64,000 bases of DNA from Rhodococcus_F sp040656415 (GTDB taxonomy: Bacteria; Actinomycetota; Actinomycetes; Mycobacteriales; Mycobacteriaceae): the NCBI RefSeq assembly GCF_040656415.1, contig NZ_JBFAMC010000008.1, positions 1 through 64,000 of the forward strand. Direction: 5' to 3'. Under the pieces are notes generated by a model that was not told the DNA's origin, did not search any database, and saw only the letters and a program-made list of their open reading frames with translations. Numbering within the stretch: position 1 is the first letter of the stretch; each line of letters begins with the position of its first letter. Below are positions 51,404-60,177 of the stretch, one piece after another. The position numbers and the translations under genes are program-made.

Positions 51404-53191
51404 ATGGACTGGAATAACGTTGTCTGGGACAGCTTGATGTGGCTGTTGCAGGCATACATCATGACCGTCGCGGCGTTCGCCGTGGTGGTCGTCCTTCTTG
51501 CCAGGTTCACGAATTGGGGCAGGCAGTTCTGGCGCTTCGCCGCGCCGTACTTCAACCCCCGGCGCAGCCTCAAGCCGCTGTCGATCCTCGCGGTGTTGAT
51601 GCTGTCAACCGTGTTCGCCGTGCGGGTAACCGTGCTGTTCTCGTACTGGTACAACGACTTCTACGATTCGATCCAGAATCTGGACGAGTCGGCGTTCTGG
51701 CGCTTCCTGGGCGTCTTCGCGATCTTGGCGACGGTTCACGTCTCGCGCGCGTTGATCGAATTCCTGATCGGGCAAACGCTCGACGTCAACTGGCGGACCT
51801 GGCTCAATCACCACCTCGTCGATGGCTGGCTCGATGGTCGCGCGTACTACCGCGACCGGTTCTTGGACGACGCGATCGATAATCCCGACCAGCGCATTCA
51901 GGCCGACATCACCAACTTCGTCACGACGTCGCGAACGTTGTCGATGGGCGCTGTCACAGCGGTGCTGTCGATCGTCTCCTTCACAGGAATCCTGTGGGAC
52001 CTGTCCGGCCCGATGACGGTGTTCGGTGTCGAGATTTCACGGGCAATGATCTTCCTGGTCTACATCTACGTGCTGGTGACCACAGCAGTGGCGTTCTGGA
52101 TCGGCCGGCCCCTCATCAAGCTGAACTTCCTCAACGAGAAGCTTGGTGCAAACTTTCGCTACGCACTGATTCGGGTGAAGGAGTACGGCGAGAGCATCGC
52201 CTTCTATCGCGGCGAGAACGTCGAGCGCCGCACCTTGGCGGTCCGGTTCGCCGCAGTCATCCGCAACTGGTGGCAAATCGTCTTCCGAACGCTGAAGTTC
52301 AGTGGTTGGAACCTCAGCGTCAACCAGACGGCGGTCATCTTCCCGTTTCTCGTGCAGGGTCCGCGCCTGTTTGCAGGTCAGGTATCGCTCGGTGACGTCA
52401 TGCAGACCTCGCAGGCCTTCGGGCAGGTCCACGACTCTCTGTCGTTCTTCCGTGAGTCGTATGACGATTTCGCGAGTTTCCGCGCCACTCTCATCCGGCT
52501 CAACGGACTCGCCAACGACAACCTGCATGCTGCCGAACTTCCTGTTCTGAGGACCGCAAAAGGGGGTGACGACCTCGAGATCGCAGCGCTGGACGTCCGC
52601 GTCCCGTCGGGTGAAACGCTTATCGAAGGACTCGACCTCGTCGTGAAACCTGGCGAGTCGCTACTTGTAAGCGGGCCTTCAGGGTCGGGCAAGACCACGT
52701 TGCTACGAACTCTTGCGGACTTGTGGCCCTACTCCGACGGCACGGTGTCGCGGCCCGCGGGGGAGGCGATCTTCCTCTCCCAACGCGCATACCTGCCTCT
52801 CGGTACGCTACGGACCGCACTGGCGTACCCGAAAGAACCGAAGGCGGAGGACTCCGCTGTCAGAGACGCGCTGGTGAAAGTGTCCCTTGGCAATCTGGCC
52901 GACCGACTCGACGAAGTTGCGGACTGGAGCAGAATCCTGTCACCGGGTGAGCAGCAGCGTTTGGCGTTCGCCCGCGTATTGATCGCCCGTCCCGCAGTGA
53001 TCTTCCTGGATGAGGCCACATCAGCGATCGATGAGGGACTCGAACACACGCTCTACACACTGCTCGGGACTGAACTTCCGGGCAGTATCGTGCTGAGCGT
53101 CGGTCATCGCAGCACGCTGAATCAATTCCACACGCGAAGGGTCGAACTCGAGGGGGAGGGGCGGTGGACCGAGTCGGAACTCGTGGGATGA
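51404..53191 (+). CDS. BacA/Rv1819c-like ABC transporter, membrane and ATPase domains fused
   Basis: 595 aa from ATG 51404 with AAGGGGGA 8 nt upstream. N-terminal about 370 residues hold about six membrane segments of the SbmA/BacA (ABC_membrane_2) type, including FSYWYNDFYDSIQ, LNHHLVDGWLDGRAYYR and DNPDQRIQADI. The C-terminal ATPase has Walker A GPSGSGKTT, signature LSPGEQQRLAFARV and Walker B VIFLDEATSAID. Homodimer in the inner membrane. The M. tuberculosis homologue Rv1819c imports hydrophilic molecules such as cobalamin and some antimicrobial peptides; the substrate here is not known. Convergent with the SRPBCC gene, 20 bp apart. Confidence 0.9.
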   Translation: MDWNNVVWDSLMWLLQAYIMTVAAFAVVVVLLARFTNWGRQFWRFAAPYFNPRRSLKPLSILAVLMLSTVFAVRVTVLFSYWYNDFYDSIQNLDESAFWRFLGVFAILATVHVSRALIEFLIGQTLDVNWRTWLNHHLVDGWLDGRAYYRDRFLDDAIDNPDQRIQADITNFVTTSRTLSMGAVTAVLSIVSFTGILWDLSGPMTVFGVEISRAMIFLVYIYVLVTTAVAFWIGRPLIKLNFLNEKLGANFRYALIRVKEYGESIAFYRGENVERRTLAVRFAAVIRNWWQIVFRTLKFSGWNLSVNQTAVIFPFLVQGPRLFAGQVSLGDVMQTSQAFGQVHDSLSFFRESYDDFASFRATLIRLNGLANDNLHAAELPVLRTAKGGDDLEIAALDVRVPSGETLIEGLDLVVKPGESLLVSGPSGSGKTTLLRTLADLWPYSDGTVSRPAGEAIFLSQRAYLPLGTLRTALAYPKEPKAEDSAVRDALVKVSLGNLADRLDEVADWSRILSPGEQQRLAFARVLIARPAVIFLDEATSAIDEGLEHTLYTLLGTELPGSIVLSVGHRSTLNQFHTRRVELEGEGRWTESELVG

Positions 53192-53211
53192 CGGTGAACC
53201 GGCTTCCGACG

Positions 53212-53715
53212 TTACGGCGACTTGCGATATGACTTGGCGAGTTCGTCGGTCCGATCCCACAGTGACCAATCAACTGTACGGCCGTCGAGCCGGGCTTCGA
53301 TGACTTCGAGTCCGGCGTGCCACCCCGCGGCGTGTGCGTATGCGGACTCTTCCTCTTCTACGGTGTGGGTGAGGGTCAGCCAGCAACCGCCGGTTCCGTC
53401 CGGAACGAGTTCCCAGTGCAGTGTCTCGGCATCCCAGAGGTATTCGAGTATGTGGGCAGGGTGAACTGAGATGACCGTGCCGGTTGTGCTGTGGTCTGCG
53501 GGTAGGCCGAATCTGCGGACCTGCTCCGGGGTTACCCGGAAGACCAGTTCGGCGCCCGGAGTGAGGTCGAACTCGACGTCGGCGGGGAACCATGCCTTCA
53601 GGAAGTCCGGATCAGTGAGAACGCCCCACACCTTCTCCGGCGAGTGCGCCAACGATTGCTCGAATCGGAGTGCTACACGGCCGTCGTAGGTGAAACTGAC
53701 GGTGCCCGGATTCAT
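53212..53715 (-). CDS. SRPBCC (AHSA1-like) protein
   Basis: 167 aa from ATG 53715, preceded by GGAGGT; a longer frame to 53793 lacks a better start. The pattern FEQSLAHSPEKVWGVLTDPDFLKAWFP at the N-terminus and the C-terminal GWHAGLEVIEARLDGR are typical of the START-like Activator-of-Hsp90-ATPase homologue family, which binds hydrophobic ligands. No ligand or pathway can be inferred. It lies downstream of the metal ABC operon by 90 bp and probably has its own promoter. Confidence 0.85.
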   Translation of the reverse strand: MNPGTVSFTYDGRVALRFEQSLAHSPEKVWGVLTDPDFLKAWFPADVEFDLTPGAELVFRVTPEQVRRFGLPADHSTTGTVISVHPAHILEYLWDAETLHWELVPDGTGGCWLTLTHTVEEEESAYAHAAGWHAGLEVIEARLDGRTVDWSLWDRTDELAKSYRKSP

Positions 53716-53805
53716 TTGTGACCTCCATACCTGAGGGCATGCCTGTGTGATCATCCTACTGGCAGGACCACACAGAACCCCAGACGCGAGCACAAAGAAC
53801 CGCCG

Positions 53806-54060
53806 CTAGCTGCGGCTCTTCACTTGTGGTCGGCGACGTTGACGCCGAGCTACGAACACCGTCGTGACCGAACCGCCGATCGCCACGAGCAGGGCGGCGA
53901 CCGCGACGCCGAGGTAGCGCCACTCGGACGCCTCGCTGTACATGAAAGTGTCCGCCCAGTCCAAACCGAGGCGAACGACGACCGCACCGAGCGCCCAGCT
54001 CAGTAGGCAACCGACGACGACCTGGACGCGATGCACACCCGGCGAAAGACGCAACGTCAA
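53806..54060 (-). CDS. Small membrane protein at the end of the metal ABC operon
   Basis: 84 aa starting at TTG 54060 in a TTGA overlap with the permease stop codon. Two hydrophobic helices (VQVVVGCLLSWALGAVVVRL and YLGVAVAALLVAIGGSVTTVF) flank a short acidic loop; the C-terminus is very basic (RRQRRRPQVKSRS). GTG 54036 is an alternative start. I do not recognise the family. The tight overlap suggests it is translated with the transporter. It could be an accessory subunit, but that is inference. Confidence 0.6.
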   Translation of the reverse strand: MTLRLSPGVHRVQVVVGCLLSWALGAVVVRLGLDWADTFMYSEASEWRYLGVAVAALLVAIGGSVTTVFVARRQRRRPQVKSRS

Positions 54061-54947
54061 GCGTCCGGTGAGAGAATTGCTCGCCTTCGCGCGAGACGAC
54101 GGCGGCGAGCGATCAGACGGGTGCCGACGAGCCCGTGCCGCGGGCTGAAGAGGTAGACCACCGCGAAGGCGATTCCTTGGGCCAGAACGACCATGCCGCC
54201 TGATGCGGTGTCGAGGTGGTAACTCGCGTACAAACCCACCACCGAACACACGGCCGCCAGGAGGGGCGCTATGACGAGCATGCGCCCGAACCGATCGGTA
54301 AGCAGGTAGGCGGTGGCGCCGGGGATGATCAGCATCGCGACGATCAACACGACACCGACCGCCTGCAGTGCGACGACTGCGGTCAGCGCGAGCAGGCCGA
54401 GCAGCGTCGCCCCGAGCAGGCGTGGACTCAGGCCGATCGCGTGGGCGTGTGTCGGATCGAATGCGTACAGCGTGAAGTCCCGCCGTTTGAGTGTCAACGC
54501 TGCGAAGACGATGGCGGCGAGAATCGCCACCTGGATCAGGTCCGAGCGGGAAACACCGAGCAGGTTTCCGAAGATGATGTGGTTCAGGTCGGTCTGGCTG
54601 GGGGTGACCGAGATCAATACGAGGCCGAGTGCGAACAGGGTCGTGAACACGATGCCGATCGCCGCGTCCTCTTTCACACGACTGGTGCTGTGGACGGCGC
54701 CGATCAGCGCGACTGCCAGTAATCCGAAGATCACCGCCCCGAGCGCGAACGGTGCGCCCGCGATGTAGGCGAGCACCACCCCGGGCAGTACGGCGTGCGA
54801 GACGGCGTCGCCCATCAGGGACCACCCGATTAGCACCAGCCAGCAGGAAAGCATTGCGCACACGACCGCCGCGATCACAGTGGTGGCGAGCGCTCGGACC
54901 ATGAACTCGTAACGTAGAGGATCGAGAAAGAAGTCGACGACACTCAT
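54057..54947 (-). CDS. Metal ABC transporter permease (ABC-3 family)
   Basis: 296 aa with about eight membrane helices, in the Mn/Zn/Fe chelate uptake family. Characteristic segments are GDAVSHAVLPGVVLAY and the C-terminal part around VGVVLIVAMLIIPGATAYLL. Starts at ATG 54947, overlapping the ATPase stop codon (ATGA). Forms the channel for the metal delivered by the binding protein encoded two genes upstream. The basic tail RLIARRRRLARRRA is cytoplasmic by the positive-inside rule. Confidence 0.93.
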   Translation of the reverse strand: MSVVDFFLDPLRYEFMVRALATTVIAAVVCAMLSCWLVLIGWSLMGDAVSHAVLPGVVLAYIAGAPFALGAVIFGLLAVALIGAVHSTSRVKEDAAIGIVFTTLFALGLVLISVTPSQTDLNHIIFGNLLGVSRSDLIQVAILAAIVFAALTLKRRDFTLYAFDPTHAHAIGLSPRLLGATLLGLLALTAVVALQAVGVVLIVAMLIIPGATAYLLTDRFGRMLVIAPLLAAVCSVVGLYASYHLDTASGGMVVLAQGIAFAVVYLFSPRHGLVGTRLIARRRRLARRRAILSPDA

Positions 54948-55687
54948 CGGTGGCTCCGATCGGGTTCCATGACGTCCAGTCCGAAGGCGCGTGCGAGATT
55001 CTCCGGCAACAGGACCTCGTCGCAGCTGCCGTGCATCAGCACCGTACGCATCAGCAGGACCGCCTCGTCGGCGAGCTGCGGCAGGGCATGCAGGTCGTGG
55101 GTGGACACCAGGACGGTGGCGCCGCCGGCCGCCATTTCGCGCAGCAAGCGGGTGATCGTTGCCTCGCTGCGTTTGTCGACCCCGGCGAACGGTTCGTCCA
55201 GCAACAATATGGTGGCGCCCTGCGCGATGCCACGAGCGACGAACGCGCGCTTCTTCTGTCCGCCCGAAAGTTGCCCGATCTGGCGGTCCGCCAGATCGGT
55301 CAATGCCACGCGTTCGAGCGCGCGCTCGACGGCGTCGCGATCCGCCCGGCGCGGCCGGCGCGTGAACCCCATCCGCCCGTACCTGCCCATCATCACCACA
55401 TCCCGCACCGTCAGTGGGAAGGACCAGTCCACGTCCTCACTCTGGGGGACGTAGCCGATCGCACCGGATCCGCGTGCCCACGAGGGGGATCGACCGTCGA
55501 TGGACACGCTTCCGGTATCTGGCTCGACCAGTCCCATGATGGTCTTGAACAGCGTCGACTTGCCGGAACCGTTCATGCCGATCAGGCCGCACACGCGGCC
55601 GTGCGCGACCGTCAGGGAGACATCCTTTAATGCGAGGACCTCGCCGTAGTGGACGGTGACATCCTGTACGTGGATCGCATCTGTCAC
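54944..55687 (-). CDS. Metal ABC transporter ATP-binding protein
   Basis: 247 aa from GTG 55687, overlapping the binding-protein stop codon. Walker A GMNGSGKST, signature LSGGQKKRAFVARGIA, Walker B ILLLDEPFAGVD and switch STHDLHAL are intact. YVPQSEDVDWSFPLTVRDVV is characteristic of SitB/MntB-type ATPases for manganese or iron. Powers the permease encoded downstream. Confidence 0.94.
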   Translation of the reverse strand: MTDAIHVQDVTVHYGEVLALKDVSLTVAHGRVCGLIGMNGSGKSTLFKTIMGLVEPDTGSVSIDGRSPSWARGSGAIGYVPQSEDVDWSFPLTVRDVVMMGRYGRMGFTRRPRRADRDAVERALERVALTDLADRQIGQLSGGQKKRAFVARGIAQGATILLLDEPFAGVDKRSEATITRLLREMAAGGATVLVSTHDLHALPQLADEAVLLMRTVLMHGSCDEVLLPENLARAFGLDVMEPDRSHR

Positions 55688-56625
55688 TGCCGTCGCCCTC
55701 CGTTCAGCCCCGTGATGATGGTCTCTGCGTCGTGACGGATCAGATCCAGGTACGTCGGGACGGGCCCACCCGGCTCCGAGAGCGAGTCGACGTAGAGAGT
55801 GCCGCCGAACTCTGCTTCAGTGGCCGAAACGACCTGCTGCATCGGCGCATCCGACACTGTCGACTCGCAGAAGACGGCCGGAACCTGTTGCGTCCGAACG
55901 AACTCGATCGCTGACGCGATCTGCCTCGGTGTGGCCTGCTGCTCGGCATTGACCGCCCAGATGTACTTCTCGGTCAGCCCGGCGTCGCGAGCCAGGTATG
56001 AGAATGCGCCCTCGCAGGTCACCAGTGCGCGCTCGTTGGGCGGCAATGCACTGAGTTCGGTGACGAGGTCGTCTTGCACCTGCTGCAACTGCATCTTGTA
56101 CGCGTCGCCGTTCGCCTTGTAGGCCGACGCATTCTCCGGGTCGAGGTCGCTGAATGCGGTCACCATGTTGTCGACATAGGTCTGCACGTTGATCGGGGAC
56201 ATCCACGCGTGTGGATTGGGCAGCCCCGCGTAGGCATCCTCGGTGATGCCAACCGGCTCGATGCCGTCGCTCACGACGATGTGTGGAACGTCGAGGCCTT
56301 CGACGAATCGCGCGAACCATGCCTCCAGGTTCAGCCCGTTGTCGAGGATCAGATCGGCCCGAGACGCCTTCTTGATGTCACCGGGTGTGGGCTCGTAGCC
56401 GTGAATCTCGGCCCCCACCTTAGTGATCGACTCGACTTGCAGATGCTCTCCGGCTACGTTGCCTGCGATGTCGGCCAAGACCGTGAACGTGGTGAGCACG
56501 ACCGGCTTGTCTGCCTCACCGCCGTCGTCCGCGATCGAACAAGCAGAAATCGACAGTCCCACGGCGGCGAGCAGCGCGACTATCGACACCCGAGGCTTAC
56601 GTCCCCGCACGGCAAAGTTGGGCAT
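55684..56625 (-). CDS. Metal-binding lipoprotein, Mn/Fe type (SitA/PsaA-like)
   Basis: 313 aa from ATG 56625 (MPNFAVRGRK). The signal peptide ends in the lipobox SISAC, so it is a lipoprotein processed by Lgt and anchored outside the membrane. Ligand residues of the cluster A-I family are visible as His (EIHGYEPTPGD), His (NPHAWMSP), Glu (CEGAFSYLARD) and Asp (FCESTVSDAP). The CEGAFSYLARDAGL and VNAEQQATP segments favour manganese or iron over zinc, since there is no His-rich loop. The promoter lies directly at the start codon. Confidence 0.93.
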   Translation of the reverse strand: MPNFAVRGRKPRVSIVALLAAVGLSISACSIADDGGEADKPVVLTTFTVLADIAGNVAGEHLQVESITKVGAEIHGYEPTPGDIKKASRADLILDNGLNLEAWFARFVEGLDVPHIVVSDGIEPVGITEDAYAGLPNPHAWMSPINVQTYVDNMVTAFSDLDPENASAYKANGDAYKMQLQQVQDDLVTELSALPPNERALVTCEGAFSYLARDAGLTEKYIWAVNAEQQATPRQIASAIEFVRTQQVPAVFCESTVSDAPMQQVVSATEAEFGGTLYVDSLSEPGGPVPTYLDLIRHDAETIITGLNGGRRQ

Positions 56626-56631
56626 CCCGAA

Positions 56632-56661
56632 ATTGTATTGTCCGGAAAGGCGAACTATCAA
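56632..56661 (-). promoter_or_regulatory. Promoter of the metal ABC operon
   Basis: On the minus strand TTGATA (-35, 56661-56656) is followed after 18 nt by TACAAT (-10, 56637-56632), close to consensus for a vegetative sigma factor. The -10 box ends 6 nt before the ATG, so the mRNA is probably leaderless. A metal repressor site is expected here, but I see no clear DtxR/MntR/Fur-like palindrome. Confidence 0.65.
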
Positions 56662-56935
56662 ATGGGGTACTTCGGTCAGCGTTGCGCGCGACGCCGTCGT
56701 TGAGACATTCTCACGGATGACGGGCAGCAGCCCTTTCGAGAGACGGTCGGATCAGTCGGTGTAGCACGTGGCCAGGTGTCACCGATCTCGGGATTCGAGA
56801 ACCGGGCGGACAGCGATTCGATCGACTCGTCAGCGGTGACCGGCGTGACCGGCCGACCATCGAGTGGGGAGGGGGTGGCGCAGCGGCGGTTGTGCACCGC
56901 CGGATAGATAGACGAACCCCTGAACAGGGAGACGA

Positions 56936-57012
56936 TGGTGCCCTCGGTGAGACTCGAACTCACACTGTACGGGTTTTGAATCCGTTTCCTCTGCCAATTG
57001 GGATACGAGGGC
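56936..57012 (-). tRNA. tRNA with anticodon CAA (Leu), short variable arm
   Basis: Read on the minus strand, GCCCTCG pairs with CGAGGGC (7 bp) and is followed by an encoded ACCA end. The T arm is GTGAG-TTCGAGT-CTCAC. The anticodon loop TTCAAAA gives anticodon CAA with the conserved U33. The anticodon stem ACGGA/CCCGT has four good pairs and an A-C mismatch next to the loop. The variable loop is only about 5 nt (ACAGT), unlike the long arm of ordinary tRNA-Leu. The 77-nt length includes CCA. Isotype is from the anticodon only. Confidence 0.8.
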
Positions 57013-57121
57013 CTGTTCGCGCTGTACCACTGTAGAAGATCGTCACGGAGAGTCAACCACCGGTACCCTCCTCACGGTCGCTCCCCGCGTCAAGGTCGTT
57101 TCAGCAGAGGAGAATAGTGCC

Positions 57122-57739
57122 ATGAATGCTCCCCAGCAGTCTCAGGTGTCGTCGAGGACGAGACGGGTCGTGGTGGCTGAAGACGAGGCGCTGATCCGGC
57201 TCGATCTGGTGGAGATGCTGCAGGAAGAGGGCTACGAGGTCGTCGGTGAGGCGGGGGATGGGCAGGTCGCCGTCGATTTGGCCGTCGAACTGAGGCCCGA
57301 CTTGGTGATCATGGACGTGAAGATGCCTCGTCGCGACGGAATTGACGCCGCCTCGGAGATCGCCGCGAAACGCATTGCGCCCGTGGTTATTCTCACAGCG
57401 TTCAGCCAACGCGAACTCGTGGAGCGGGCTAGAGACGCAGGTGCGATGGCCTATCTCGTCAAACCGTTCTCTGCCACCGACCTGATCCCAGCGGTCGAGT
57501 TGGCCGCCAGTCGGTTCAAAGAAGTCGCCGCGCTCGAGCGTGAGATCTCGGATCTGACCGAGCGATTGGAGACCCGCAAGGTCATCGACCGCGCCAAGGG
57601 CGTGCTGATGGAGAAGCAATCACTGACCGAACCTGAGGCGTTCCGCTGGATCCAGCGGGCGGCGATGGACCGTCGCTCGACCATGAAGGCCGTCGCTCAG
57701 GTGGTACTCGAGACTCTAGGTGGGGAAGCGCTGAGTTGA
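57122..57739 (+). CDS. pdtaR: ANTAR-domain response regulator PdtaR
   Basis: 205 aa from ATG 57122 with AGAGGAG 9 nt upstream. The receiver domain (residues 15-130) has the acidic pocket EDE, phospho-acceptor Asp65 in LVIMDVKMP, Thr in ILTAFS and Lys in YLVKPFS. The C-terminal ANTAR domain (about 140-195) includes LETRKVIDRAKGVLMEKQ and EAFRWIQRAAMDRRSTM, which binds tandem hairpins in RNA and acts by antitermination. In mycobacteria PdtaR works with the kinase PdtaS, encoded elsewhere. No hexanucleotide-loop RNA target is obvious in the window. Confidence 0.95.
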   Translation: MNAPQQSQVSSRTRRVVVAEDEALIRLDLVEMLQEEGYEVVGEAGDGQVAVDLAVELRPDLVIMDVKMPRRDGIDAASEIAAKRIAPVVILTAFSQRELVERARDAGAMAYLVKPFSATDLIPAVELAASRFKEVAALEREISDLTERLETRKVIDRAKGVLMEKQSLTEPEAFRWIQRAAMDRRSTMKAVAQVVLETLGGEALS

Positions 57740-57877
57740 TGCCGGCGCGCTCGAGTCGGAACACCAAGCGGTGGACGAGCCGTGCGAGTTCTCATTGTTT
57801 GCCCGGAACCTGGCGAGGGGTTGGACGGGCTCGCAGGGGGCTTTCATGTGACGTCGGTGTTAATGCTGGGGCCGTTC

Positions 57878-57895
57878 AGGTCACAGTAAGGTCAC
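57878..57895 (+). repeat. Two AGGTCAC direct repeats upstream of the liv-type binding protein
   Basis: AGGTCAC occurs at 57878-57884 and 57889-57895, spaced one helical turn apart (11 bp start to start), about 115-130 bp before the downstream start codon. A regulator site is possible; nothing in the sequence identifies the protein. Confidence 0.35.
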
Positions 57896-58007
57896 GAGCC
57901 GGTTCGGACGGATCGCGAATGCTGTTGGACCGCTACCGTCTGATCCGATGACGGACGCAGATTCAGTTGGCGTCCGTCCGTGTATATGTGATCTAAGGAG
58001 ATTCTGG

Positions 58008-59339
58008 ATGGCAAAACAGACCTTCGTGCGGACGGCCGCGGTTCTCGGTGCGGCATCTCTCGCGCTCGCAGGCTGCAGTTCGAGCGGTGGCGACGCCGCG
58101 GCGAGCGAAACCGACAGTTCCGGCCCGGGCGCCACGGTTTCGACCGACTGCATGCCCGAAGTAGCGACGGCATCAGACGTTCCGTCTAACGGGCCACTGA
58201 AAATAGGCACCCTGCTTCCGAATACGGGCAGCCTGTCCTTCCTGGGCCCGCCGATGGTGGCAGGCACCCAGTTGGGCGTCAACGATGTCAACGCTGCCGG
58301 TGGGGTCCTCGACCAACCGGTCGAACTGATCCCCGGCGACTCGGGTGACACCACCACCGATACGGCGAACGTCACCGTGGACCGGGAACTCGCTGCGGGC
58401 ACGCAGGTGATCATCGGTGCAGCGTCGTCGTCGGTGTCCCTCAAGGTCATCGACAAGGTGACCAGCGCGGGTGTCGTAATGTTCTCCCCGGCCAACACGT
58501 CCGATCAGTTCGTGTGCTACGAGGACGGCGGGCTCTACTTCCGCACCGCCCCGACTGACGTGCTGCAGGCGCAGGCTGTCTCACAGCTCATTTCGGATGA
58601 CGGAGGCCAGCGTGTGTCGATCCTGGCGCTCAACGATCCGTACGGCACCGGGCTTGCCGAAAACCTGGTGCAGAACCTCGTGGACGCCGGCATCCCCGAA
58701 GATCAGATCGAGAAGATCATCTACGACCCCAATGCGCAGTCGTTCAACTCCGAGGTCGACCAGGTCAAGGATTTCGGACCGGACTCCGTCGCCGTAATCG
58801 GATTCGAGGAGTCGGCGAAGATCATCGACCGCATGCATTCGGTGGGCATTGGGCCGTCCGACGGCATGATGGTCTACGGCGTGGACGGCAACATGGGCAA
58901 CGCGCTCGGCGAGAACGTGGCGCCACCGCTGCTGGAGGGCATGAAGGGCACCACACCCATGACCTACCTCGGCGAGTCGTTCGAGAATCGCCTCATGGAC
59001 GTCGACCCTGAATTGATCGACTTCAACTATGCCGCCGAATCCTATGATGCGGTGATCGTTTCCGCGCTCGCGGCGGAGGCCGCGAAATCGACGGCGGGCA
59101 CGGACATCGCCGCCAACATCAACGCGGTCACCGAGGGTGGCACCCCCTGCGCCTCATACGAGGAATGCCTCCCGCTGGTTCGTGACGGTCAGGACATCGA
59201 CTACGACGGCATCACCGGCAAGCTCGACTTCAGTGCCGCCGGAGAGCCGTCGATCGGTTCCTACGCCAAGCTGCAGTTCGGTGCAGACAACAAGCTGACA
59301 ACACCGACGGAGGACGATTTCATCATCGTCGGCGGTTGA
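58008..59339 (+). CDS. Branched-chain amino acid-type substrate-binding lipoprotein
   Basis: 443 aa from ATG 58008, chosen for AAGGAG 7 nt upstream; the frame is open 60 nt further. Signal peptide with lipobox LALAGC, so membrane-anchored on the outside. The body is a type I periplasmic binding fold (LivJ/Peripla_BP_6): KIGTLLPNTGSLSFLGPPMV, GDTTTDTANVTVDREL, VIIGAASSSVSLKVIDK, VSILALNDPYGTGLAEN. It is convergent with, and presumably serves, the livHMGF operon next to it. The ligand may be a branched-chain amino acid or another small amide; not determinable. Confidence 0.92.
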   Translation: MAKQTFVRTAAVLGAASLALAGCSSSGGDAAASETDSSGPGATVSTDCMPEVATASDVPSNGPLKIGTLLPNTGSLSFLGPPMVAGTQLGVNDVNAAGGVLDQPVELIPGDSGDTTTDTANVTVDRELAAGTQVIIGAASSSVSLKVIDKVTSAGVVMFSPANTSDQFVCYEDGGLYFRTAPTDVLQAQAVSQLISDDGGQRVSILALNDPYGTGLAENLVQNLVDAGIPEDQIEKIIYDPNAQSFNSEVDQVKDFGPDSVAVIGFEESAKIIDRMHSVGIGPSDGMMVYGVDGNMGNALGENVAPPLLEGMKGTTPMTYLGESFENRLMDVDPELIDFNYAAESYDAVIVSALAAEAAKSTAGTDIAANINAVTEGGTPCASYEECLPLVRDGQDIDYDGITGKLDFSAAGEPSIGSYAKLQFGADNKLTTPTEDDFIIVGG

Positions 59340-59348
59340 TCTCCCGCT

Positions 59349-59379
59349 CGCGGGTGACCAGGGTCCCTGGTCACCCGCG
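59349..59379. terminator. Bidirectional terminator between the liv binding protein and livF
   Basis: A 31-nt perfect palindrome: CGCGGGTGACCAGGG (59349-59363) faces CCCTGGTCACCCGCG (59365-59379) around a single T. It can fold into a hairpin of about 14 bp from either strand in the 46-bp gap between convergent genes. Confidence 0.85.
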
Positions 59380-59385
59380 GGACTG

Positions 59386-60177
59386 CTACTTCTCTTGGCT
59401 TCCCGCGAGAGTGCCGAGGTAGAGTTCGATCACCTTGGGGTCGTGCATGAGATTCGGCCCCGAGTCGGTATAGGCGTTACGGCCCTGGTCGAGAACGTAT
59501 CCGCGATCGCAGATCTGCAGGCATCGGCGGGCGTTCTGCTCCACCATGATCACCGACACTCCCGCGCCGTTGATGCTTTTGCAGCGGATGAACACCTCGT
59601 CCTGGAACATCGGTGACAGACCGGCGGACGGCTCATCGAGAAGCAGAACAGACGGGTCCATCATCAGGGCGCGCCCCATGGCGACCATCTGTCGTTCGCC
59701 GCCGGACAGGGCGCCGGCCTTCACCTTTCTCCGCTCGACCAGCAGGGGAAACAGTTCGCCGACGAACTCGAACCTCTCCTCGAAGAGTTTGGGGCGCAAG
59801 TACATCCCCATCTCGAGGTTCTCCTCGATGGTGAGCGAAGGAAAGACGTTCTGGGTCTGCGGGACATAGCCGACTCCTTTGTGCACAAGCTCGTGGGCAG
59901 GCCTGGATGTGATGTCTTCACCGCGCAGGACTACGGATCCCTCCCGGGCCGGAACCAGCCCGAACAACGACTTGAGGAGCGTGGACTTGCCCGCACCGTT
60001 CGGGCCGATGATGCCTACGATCTCGCCCTCGCGCAGAAAGAAGTTGCACTCATTGAGAATGTTGACGCCGGGAATGTAACCGGCAACCAAGCCGTCCGCT
60101 CGGAGGAGTGCATCCTCGGCGAGTCTTGCGTGCTCTTCGGGTGTAGCTGCGAATTCCGCTGGGGTCAGTTCGGTCAT
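59386..60177 (-). CDS. livF: Branched-chain amino acid ABC transporter ATPase LivF
   Basis: 263 aa from ATG 60177, overlapping the livG stop codon (ATGA). Walker A GPNGAGKST, signature LSGGERQMVAMGRAL, Walker B VLLLDEPSAGLSP, and MVEQNARRCLQICDRGYVL, which is typical of LivF. About 28 residues precede the usual LivF start (ALLRADGLVAGY). Energises the LivHM permease together with LivG. Confidence 0.95.
   Translation of the reverse strand: MTELTPAEFAATPEEHARLAEDALLRADGLVAGYIPGVNILNECNFFLREGEIVGIIGPNGAGKSTLLKSLFGLVPAREGSVVLRGEDITSRPAHELVHKGVGYVPQTQNVFPSLTIEENLEMGMYLRPKLFEERFEFVGELFPLLVERRKVKAGALSGGERQMVAMGRALMMDPSVLLLDEPSAGLSPMFQDEVFIRCKSINGAGVSVIMVEQNARRCLQICDRGYVLDQGRNAYTDSGPNLMHDPKVIELYLGTLAGSQEK

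Noticed and set aside
54061..54861. Long N-terminal extension of the small membrane protein ORF
   Set aside because: This part is antisense-like shadow of the permease in another frame; only the last 84 codons have membrane-protein features.
56676..57056. Minus-strand ORF spanning the tRNA
   Set aside because: It runs through the tRNA gene and has no family features.
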